Shown: piece after piece, positions 59,332 through 64,000 of the stretch | Position numbering within the stretch: position 1 is the stretch's first letter | How the letters are laid out: every line of letters starts with the position of its first letter | Source: Gimesia aquarii | GTDB taxonomy: Bacteria; Planctomycetota; Planctomycetia; Planctomycetales; Planctomycetaceae | Direction: 5' to 3' | DNA: 64,000 bases | NCBI RefSeq assembly: GCF_007748195.1 | Contig: NZ_CP037920.1 | Location: forward strand, 3,629,946 to 3,693,945 | Position numbers and translations under genes: made by a program | Notes under the pieces: generated by a model | Told to the model about the DNA's origin: nothing | Database searches by the model: none | The model's input: only the letters and a program-made list of their open reading frames with translations

Positions 59332-60990
59332 TTACCAAAACATCAAGCGATAGTGGTTGTAGATCTCTTCCGGACCTAAGATTCGTTTGTAAAGCGCGAA
59401 TTCATCAATTGCCCCAACAAACTGTCGCAGTGTATTCACAATTCTGAGTTGACCAAGATATAGTTTGTAAGTCGATGGCTCATTCTCCAGGTTAAGAAAA
59501 ACGCGTCGGGTAATTGTTCCATCTATATACATCTCAAGCATATCATTTTTTTTAACGACAACAACATGCATCCATTGACCAGGGGTGCATCTTTCTTTCG
59601 AAAAGAGATTCGCACCAGTGAATCCATCAGGACTGGGAGGATATCGTTGGAGAAAACGGATGTTACCGAGATCATGAACAAGATGTGAAAGGTGCTTTTT
59701 AGTCATAATCTCAATAACGTTTAGATGTTTAATTCCAACGTCGTCATCATCTTGAACCACTGACAGGCAAGTCATGTGTGACAAATGATCTGCTTTTAAC
59801 CAAAATTCTATCGAGAAGGGGCCTTCATTAAGAAGTGGAAATGGATCAGCAGACATAATCATGCGAGGGTTTCGCGAGGTATTAAATCGAGCATACCCAT
59901 CAACAATCTGTAAGCTATTTGGCTCATCTAGATTTCGAATGATATTGGCCGGCCATTGAAGATTCATTTCATTTCGTACCTGTCCATGGTCTTCTGATTC
60001 AAAACGCCAGTAAACCAGAGGCTCAGACTTCTTTATCGACTCTACATAATCTTTCCTCACGGGTAAGGCTAACGATGGCGTTTCTACAACAGTTTGTGAA
60101 GTCGTCGACGAGTCTAGCTTGTTATTGACTGCTATTTTATTTTGATCAACGCGAGCTCTTTGTGATTCATTAAGCTTTTTGCTGACAATTGAATTTCCAT
60201 CATTTCCTAAAAGAGAGACCTTTGCTTTACCTTTAATCACGTCTATATCAGTTGAACCATCTTTATCGACCTGAATACCGACCTCTGTTCCTAAATCAAC
60301 GACTGCAGACTCCGGTGCATTGATAACAAAATCAATTGCAGATTCGGGAATTTGTGCGGTTGCCCTTCCAGATCGGAGAGTTGCAGACGACCGTGAGATC
60401 ATATCAATCTCTGCCGGTCCAATAATCGTAATTTGTGCCCCGCTGAAAAATTCAAGTTTGATTTTTCCATGAGGAATTTTAAGTGTACCAGCCTTAAAAC
60501 ATCGTCCCAGTTTTAACTCATTAGAATCGATTCCTTCAACATGAGTTAGAATTGCAATGTCCGGTGTTTCTTTTTTCTTATCAGAAGTGTAAATGATACG
60601 AGGATTTTTTTGTTTTGGGGCTTCAGTAAGTTCAACTTTAGATGGGAGAGCATTGCTTGAAACTGAGTTTATTAAGAATGAGAGAAATAACAGGAAACAT
60701 ACAGCGCAGAGAGTCAGGGCGATGAATTTTTTGTTGGTTTTTGACTGATGCGGAATTCTTAATGGTACTATACCAGACGAGTGTGTATTGGAATTTGGTA
60801 CTGAGCATTCTTCATAGAGTGCAGATTCAAGGTCGACTAACTGGATATATCGATCTCGAAAAGAAGTATCTGACTGGAGGCGGATCTGAATTGCTTCAAA
60901 CTCGTCTTCGGAGATATGTCCATCAAGTAAACGACGAATAAGGTCGACGTCACTTTCGGGGATTTGCCCATCAGGAATTGATGCTGACAT
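59332..60990 (-). CDS. FecR-like membrane protein with LamG domain
   Basis: A 552-residue protein. The N-terminal 75 residues resemble an anti-sigma-type helical segment (LIRRLLDGHISEDEFEAI), then one transmembrane helix near 89-110 (ALTLCAVCFLLFLSFLI), a FecR domain at about 150-290 (GAQITIIGPAEIDMISRSS, DLGTEVGIQVDKDG), and a C-terminal LamG/concanavalin-like domain at about 325-550 (PFSIEFWLKADHL, VKKNDMLEMYIDGTI, GAIDEFALYKRIL). It begins 13 bases after the sigma gene. Such planctomycete proteins probably sense extracellular glycans and control the sigma factor (inference). AAAGGA lies upstream of the ATG. Confidence 0.9.
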   Translation of the reverse strand: MSASIPDGQIPESDVDLIRRLLDGHISEDEFEAIQIRLQSDTSFRDRYIQLVDLESALYEECSVPNSNTHSSGIVPLRIPHQSKTNKKFIALTLCAVCFLLFLSFLINSVSSNALPSKVELTEAPKQKNPRIIYTSDKKKETPDIAILTHVEGIDSNELKLGRCFKAGTLKIPHGKIKLEFFSGAQITIIGPAEIDMISRSSATLRSGRATAQIPESAIDFVINAPESAVVDLGTEVGIQVDKDGSTDIDVIKGKAKVSLLGNDGNSIVSKKLNESQRARVDQNKIAVNNKLDSSTTSQTVVETPSLALPVRKDYVESIKKSEPLVYWRFESEDHGQVRNEMNLQWPANIIRNLDEPNSLQIVDGYARFNTSRNPRMIMSADPFPLLNEGPFSIEFWLKADHLSHMTCLSVVQDDDDVGIKHLNVIEIMTKKHLSHLVHDLGNIRFLQRYPPSPDGFTGANLFSKERCTPGQWMHVVVVKKNDMLEMYIDGTITRRVFLNLENEPSTYKLYLGQLRIVNTLRQFVGAIDEFALYKRILGPEEIYNHYRLMFW

Positions 60991-61003
60991 CTGATTAGGT
61001 CCT

Positions 61004-61525
61004 TTATATCCTGTCCAAAGCAGCGACTCGGCGCTCGATACAATCGGAAATTAATTTGCGTACTCGGTCTAGTCGTCGGTAGAGTGCTTTGACAGTACGC
61101 CCTTGCTCTTCGGCCAATGACTTAATCGTTGATGAATCTGTATATCTTCGTTCCAACATGTTTCGATCTTCTGTGGAAAGTTCGGCCAGACATTGTTTGA
61201 GTGCAGAACGTCGTTGGCTCAAGTATGACTCTTGTTCTTTTCGCGACTGTGTCAGAAGCGACATGATCTCCTCACTGAATATCAGCCTGCTACGGGCGCA
61301 TTCCTTTCGAAAATTAAGTGATTCAAAATAGGCGAAACGTGTTGCCCATGGCAGGAAATCTCTCGTTTGGTCGTATTCCTCAAATTTTTCCCATAACACG
61401 AGTGCTGTTCGTTGTAACACTTCTTCTGCATCATCCCGACGAGGGATGAGCATCATAATATACCGTAACAGCTCACGATCATAAGTGACCATCAACTTGG
61501 CAAAAACATTTCCAGAAGGCTTCAT
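61004..61525 (-). CDS. RNA polymerase sigma factor (planctomycete ECF group)
   Basis: A 173-residue sigma-70 protein with regions 2 and 4. Region 2 includes RRDDAEEVLQRTALVLWEKF and FLPWATRFAYFESLNFRK; region 4 includes LSTEDRNMLERRYTDSSTIK and LAEEQGRTVKALYRRLDRVR. The type is common in planctomycetes and verrucomicrobia, paired with a FecR/LamG protein as here. The ATG is at 61525. Divergent to it, 336 bases away, is the second DUF1559 gene. Confidence 0.88.
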   Translation of the reverse strand: MKPSGNVFAKLMVTYDRELLRYIMMLIPRRDDAEEVLQRTALVLWEKFEEYDQTRDFLPWATRFAYFESLNFRKECARSRLIFSEEIMSLLTQSRKEQESYLSQRRSALKQCLAELSTEDRNMLERRYTDSSTIKSLAEEQGRTVKALYRRLDRVRKLISDCIERRVAALDRI

Positions 61526-61861
61526 CGTGTCACATTGATAAGGAGATTACTGGCGCCGCTGTTCGACCTCATCGGCTTGTTGTGAACTATCAGCCTTCTT
61601 CTCCAATTGGACGCACAATTCCCCCAGAAATGTTCTTTTTTTTTATTGATTAATGAATTTACAGACTAATTCCAACAAATTCATCAAATATTCACAAAAC
61701 CTGAGGGGAATGTAAAACACGAAAGGAGAATTTGAGTAGGAGAAAGGTCCATGCATACACCCCATTTGGTCTTTCTTCGATTTATTTACCACCGTGAATG
61801 ACAAGATACCTTTATTATTTTTATCTGGGGTGGATTCTTTATTGGGCTGGGATAATTAATT
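61526..61861. other. Divergent region with leader of the second DUF1559 gene
   Basis: About 336 bases. The right half contains the same ordered motifs as before the first DUF1559 gene: TGAGGGG (61702-61708), AAAGGAGAAT (61722-61731), CTTCGATTTA (61775-61784) and TTTTTATCT (61818-61826). The left half should hold the sigma promoter. A run of T near 61630-61640 lies between them. Confidence 0.55.
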
Positions 61862-62881
61862 ATGAGAAAAAGTGTACGTGGTTTCACGCTCATTGAATTG
61901 TTGGTCGTCATTGCCATTATCGCCATTTTAATTGCGCTACTTCTACCAGCCGTTCAACAGGCACGCGAAGCGGCTCGTCGATCTCAGTGTAAAAATAATT
62001 TGAAGCAACTTGGAATTGGCCTGCACAACTACTATGAGACGTTTTCACAATTTCCTCCTGGAGGTGTTCACTCCGGTGTACCGCGAAATGGAGGTAGTGG
62101 ACACAGTTTTGGCCCCAGTTTTTATGGATTAATCTTACCATTCATGGACCTCGCTACCATGTATAATTCGATGGAATGGGAAGGGGAGTCCCCCGGCTAT
62201 GTCAATGAAGGCGCTGGCAGCGCAGGTGATTTAAATCGTGTGATCGTCAATGAAGCAGGTCGTATCCCCGCATTCACATGTCCTTCATCGACACTGGCAG
62301 TTCGCAATGGGTCTTTTTGTCCTTTTGCTCATTATGCCGGTATCACAGGAGCCGCTGATCCAACGACATTTACTGAAAGTCGTATTTTTGATGATGGTAG
62401 CCTCGGTCTGATTTCGGGTGGAGGGATGCTCGTCCCAAATAAAGGAATACGTTTGCGCGACTGTACTGATGGTTCGAGTAACACCATCATGATCGGAGAG
62501 GCTAATGGAGAACTTGAACGGCTTATTGCCGGAACCTATTCGAAGTTGGCAGCGACTGGCACCACACACGGCTGGCTGATGGGACTTCGTGTAACTGGTA
62601 CACCCCCCAACCTTCAACCAGTTGCAGCGAATTCTGATCAACGTTGTTTCAATCTCACCACTGTCAGGTACAGTCCTAACCAAGAGCCTTTTGCCAATCA
62701 ACTCTTTCCTGGTATGGGCAGCAATGTGGGGGCAAATAACCCACTGATGTCTTTCCATGTTGGAGGGGTCCAGGTTCTGCTCGCAGATGGTTCTGTAAGG
62801 TTTCTCAGCGAAAACGTTCATCTTGAAACTCTGAAGCAGTTAGCTACACGTGATGATGGACAACCAATTGGAGAGTTCTAG
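61862..62881 (+). CDS. DUF1559 protein with prepilin-like N-terminus (second copy)
   Basis: A 339-residue paralogue of the protein at 24744. It starts [16 protein letters not shown], with the same [20 protein letters not shown] run and [14 protein letters not shown]. The end has [20 protein letters not shown]. The middle differs strongly from the first copy, as is usual in this family where the ends are conserved and the centre varies. A small lipoprotein gene follows 100 bases later. Probably a pseudopilin-like envelope protein of unknown function. Confidence 0.95.
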   Translation: MRKSVRGFTLIELLVVIAIIAILIALLLPAVQQAREAARRSQCKNNLKQLGIGLHNYYETFSQFPPGGVHSGVPRNGGSGHSFGPSFYGLILPFMDLATMYNSMEWEGESPGYVNEGAGSAGDLNRVIVNEAGRIPAFTCPSSTLAVRNGSFCPFAHYAGITGAADPTTFTESRIFDDGSLGLISGGGMLVPNKGIRLRDCTDGSSNTIMIGEANGELERLIAGTYSKLAATGTTHGWLMGLRVTGTPPNLQPVAANSDQRCFNLTTVRYSPNQEPFANQLFPGMGSNVGANNPLMSFHVGGVQVLLADGSVRFLSENVHLETLKQLATRDDGQPIGEF

Positions 62882-62981
62882 GGTTGATTTCTTAATGAAG
62901 TCGATGACTTTGTGCGTGACTTGAGTCTTGCTACTAAGTTGATGTGCGTCTGAGCTTTGTGATCATAAAGGAAAATTACTC

Positions 62982-63452
62982 ATGTATTTGTCCCGTCTTG
63001 TTATACCTTCATTACTGATTGTTTTGATCGGATTCACCTTTTCGGCATGCTCAAGCAAAACAGACTACGGTCCTATGGGGAGTGTCAATGGTAAGTTGAC
63101 TCTCGATGGAAAAACCATTGATGAGGGAACGCAATTACTATTCATGAAAATGGACGCCGGATATGCTGCGTTTGGTGAGACTGATGCGGATGGAAATTAT
63201 TCCATTACGTGGGCTCGAGACGGGGAACGTAAATCAGAACTTCCCTTAGGTAGTTACAAAGTACTAATCCAACCTCCTACGGTTGGTAAAAACACCGAAG
63301 AAATGTCTGCTGAAGAAATGCTTGAGGGTGGGGATGCTGCACCAGCCAAACCGAAGTTTCCTGTCAAGTATCAGCAACATTCAACCAGCGGACTTGAATA
63401 CACCATTAAAGAGGGCGAGAATAAAATCGACATCGATTTGAAGTCAAAGTAA
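62982..63452 (+). CDS. Small lipoprotein with carboxypeptidase-regulatory-like fold (second copy)
   Basis: A 156-residue lipoprotein. The signal ends GFTFSAC, and the mature part reads MGSVNGKLTLDGKTIDEGTQ, then GETDADGNYSITWARDGE and LPLGSYKVLIQPP, the transthyretin-like domain. It parallels the lipoprotein at 25749 in size and position after a DUF1559 gene. AAAGGA precedes the ATG. Terminator hairpin follows at 63495. Confidence 0.85.
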   Translation: MYLSRLVIPSLLIVLIGFTFSACSSKTDYGPMGSVNGKLTLDGKTIDEGTQLLFMKMDAGYAAFGETDADGNYSITWARDGERKSELPLGSYKVLIQPPTVGKNTEEMSAEEMLEGGDAAPAKPKFPVKYQQHSTSGLEYTIKEGENKIDIDLKSK

Positions 63453-63494
63453 ATATATATTGCAGCAATTCGCTTTACTAACCTATTCAGAAAC

Positions 63495-63527
63495 AAAGCC
63501 TTAGTTCACATAGAGCTAAGGCTTTTT
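63495..63527 (+). terminator. Intrinsic terminator after the DUF1559/lipoprotein pair
   Basis: AAAGCCTTAG (63495-63504) pairs with CTAAGGCTTT (63516-63525) around an 11-base loop, followed by Ts. It ends the operon beginning at 61862. Confidence 0.85.
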
Positions 63528-63886
63528 CAATGCCCTCGCAAGGAATCGTACCTAAAACCTACTGATTAAAAGTTGGCGGGTATTGTCCTATGGGATTCTC
63601 AAAGAAGCTGACTATAGGTTCGATGGCTCCTCCAATCGCTTTTATCGCCTCGGCCACCAATAACAAATCGGTTAGATATGTCGAATACTTAAAACACGAA
63701 ATGTGATAGTTATCTAATCAACCGAGTATTTTAATTTGGTCTGGGTTCGTATAAACGAACTTTGTAATTTATTCAGCAGAGCAGGGAGAGAAGCTAAACG
63801 TGCAATGATTCTTAATGAATGAGATCTGGGATTCACAATGTTACTGCTTTTTACTTTCACATTCATACAAAGCGTCTGCAATCCAC

Positions 63887-63921
63887 AAAAAAAGCCCCCT
63901 CAAACCGGAGTTTGAGAGGGC
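63887..63921 (-). terminator. Intrinsic terminator of the right-edge gene
   Basis: GCCCCCTCAAAC (63894-63905) pairs with GTTTGAGAGGGC (63910-63921) with one mismatch and a 4-base loop. On the minus strand seven Ts follow (63887-63893). Confidence 0.85.
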
Positions 63922-63944
63922 TGACGTTTTTCTCAGTCAGACGA

Positions 63945-64000
63945 CTAGTTCAACAGCGGATTGTCGCCATCAACAATCGAACTGAAGAAGTCATCCACGT
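63945..64000 (-). CDS. 3' end of a minus-strand gene cut by the window edge
   Basis: On the minus strand the last codons read VDDFFSSIVDGDNPLLN and stop at TAG (63945-63947). A minus-strand terminator follows 24 bases later, which supports a real gene end. Only 17 codons are visible, too few to name the product. Confidence 0.6.
   Translation of the reverse strand, partial: VDDFFSSIVDGDNPLLN

Larger units (their letters stand above)
63453..63944. other. Intergenic region with two terminators
   Basis: About 490 bases between converging genes. It holds a plus-strand terminator (63495-63527) and a minus-strand terminator (63887-63921). Between them no gene, repeat or promoter was recognised. 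Confidence 0.6.

Noticed and set aside
62285..62821. 178-residue minus-strand frame
   Set aside because: Lies within the second DUF1559 gene, whose conserved ends prove the plus frame.

Overview
The window reads as a chromosome segment of a planctomycete (order Planctomycetales, perhaps near Gimesia; the genus is a guess from gene content and a moderately AT-leaning base composition). The lineage marks are strong: two DUF1559 proteins with the prepilin-like [18 protein letters not shown] start, two PSD1 (DUF1549/DUF1553) plus DUF1501 gene pairs with c-type haem motifs and Tat-type signals, several ECF-like sigma factors each beside a membrane partner, a Hanks-type kinase and many exported proteins. 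Nearly all the DNA is accounted for by intact genes. No rRNA, tRNA, insertion sequence, phage or CRISPR array was recognised.

Layout. 0.4-3.7 kb: a beta-hydroxyacid dehydrogenase, dapA and a GspE/PilB-like protein with a degenerate ATP site. 3.8-7.1 kb: two 77-residue paralogous exported proteins flanking an oppositely oriented sigma factor/membrane-partner pair, then a run of hairpins that may be a small RNA. 7.2-26.2 kb: a pyruvate-decarboxylase-like enzyme, a 1240-residue exported protein, a lipoprotein built of five repeats, phosphofructokinase, an HtrA-like protease, rpmA, a serine/threonine kinase, a CPBP protease, a dihaem cytochrome, and a DUF1559 gene followed by a small lipoprotein. 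26.3-28.3 kb: a PIG-L deacetylase and nadA.

28.3-38.0 kb is a complete nitrate assimilation operon: NarK-type transporter, fused NirB-NirD nitrite reductase, FNR-like reductase, fused DmsB-DmsC-like iron-sulfur/membrane protein and molybdopterin nitrate reductase. A textbook sigma-54 -24/-12 element lies about 340 bases upstream, with a perfect palindrome ahead of it. 38.4-51.1 kb: a cysteine-rich exported alpha/beta hydrolase, then a sigma factor, membrane partner, exported helical protein, PSD1 and DUF1501 genes and a lysine-rich exported protein ending at a strong terminator, then a second PSD1/DUF1501 pair.

51.1-58.5 kb looks like a catabolic locus: GntR-type regulator and HpcH/HpaI aldolase on the minus strand, divergent from a parallel beta-helix protein, a beta-propeller glycosidase-like protein and an unusual amidohydrolase-aminotransferase fusion. 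58.6-64 kb: a cold-shock protein, a third sigma factor with a FecR/LamG membrane protein, a second DUF1559 gene and lipoprotein, and the 3' end of a minus-strand gene with its terminator.

The best candidates for something undescribed are the 77-residue paralogue pair around a sigma module, the amidohydrolase-aminotransferase fusion locus, the hairpin array at 6993-7128, the shared leader motifs before the two DUF1559 genes, and the sigma-headed PSD1/DUF1501 cluster.
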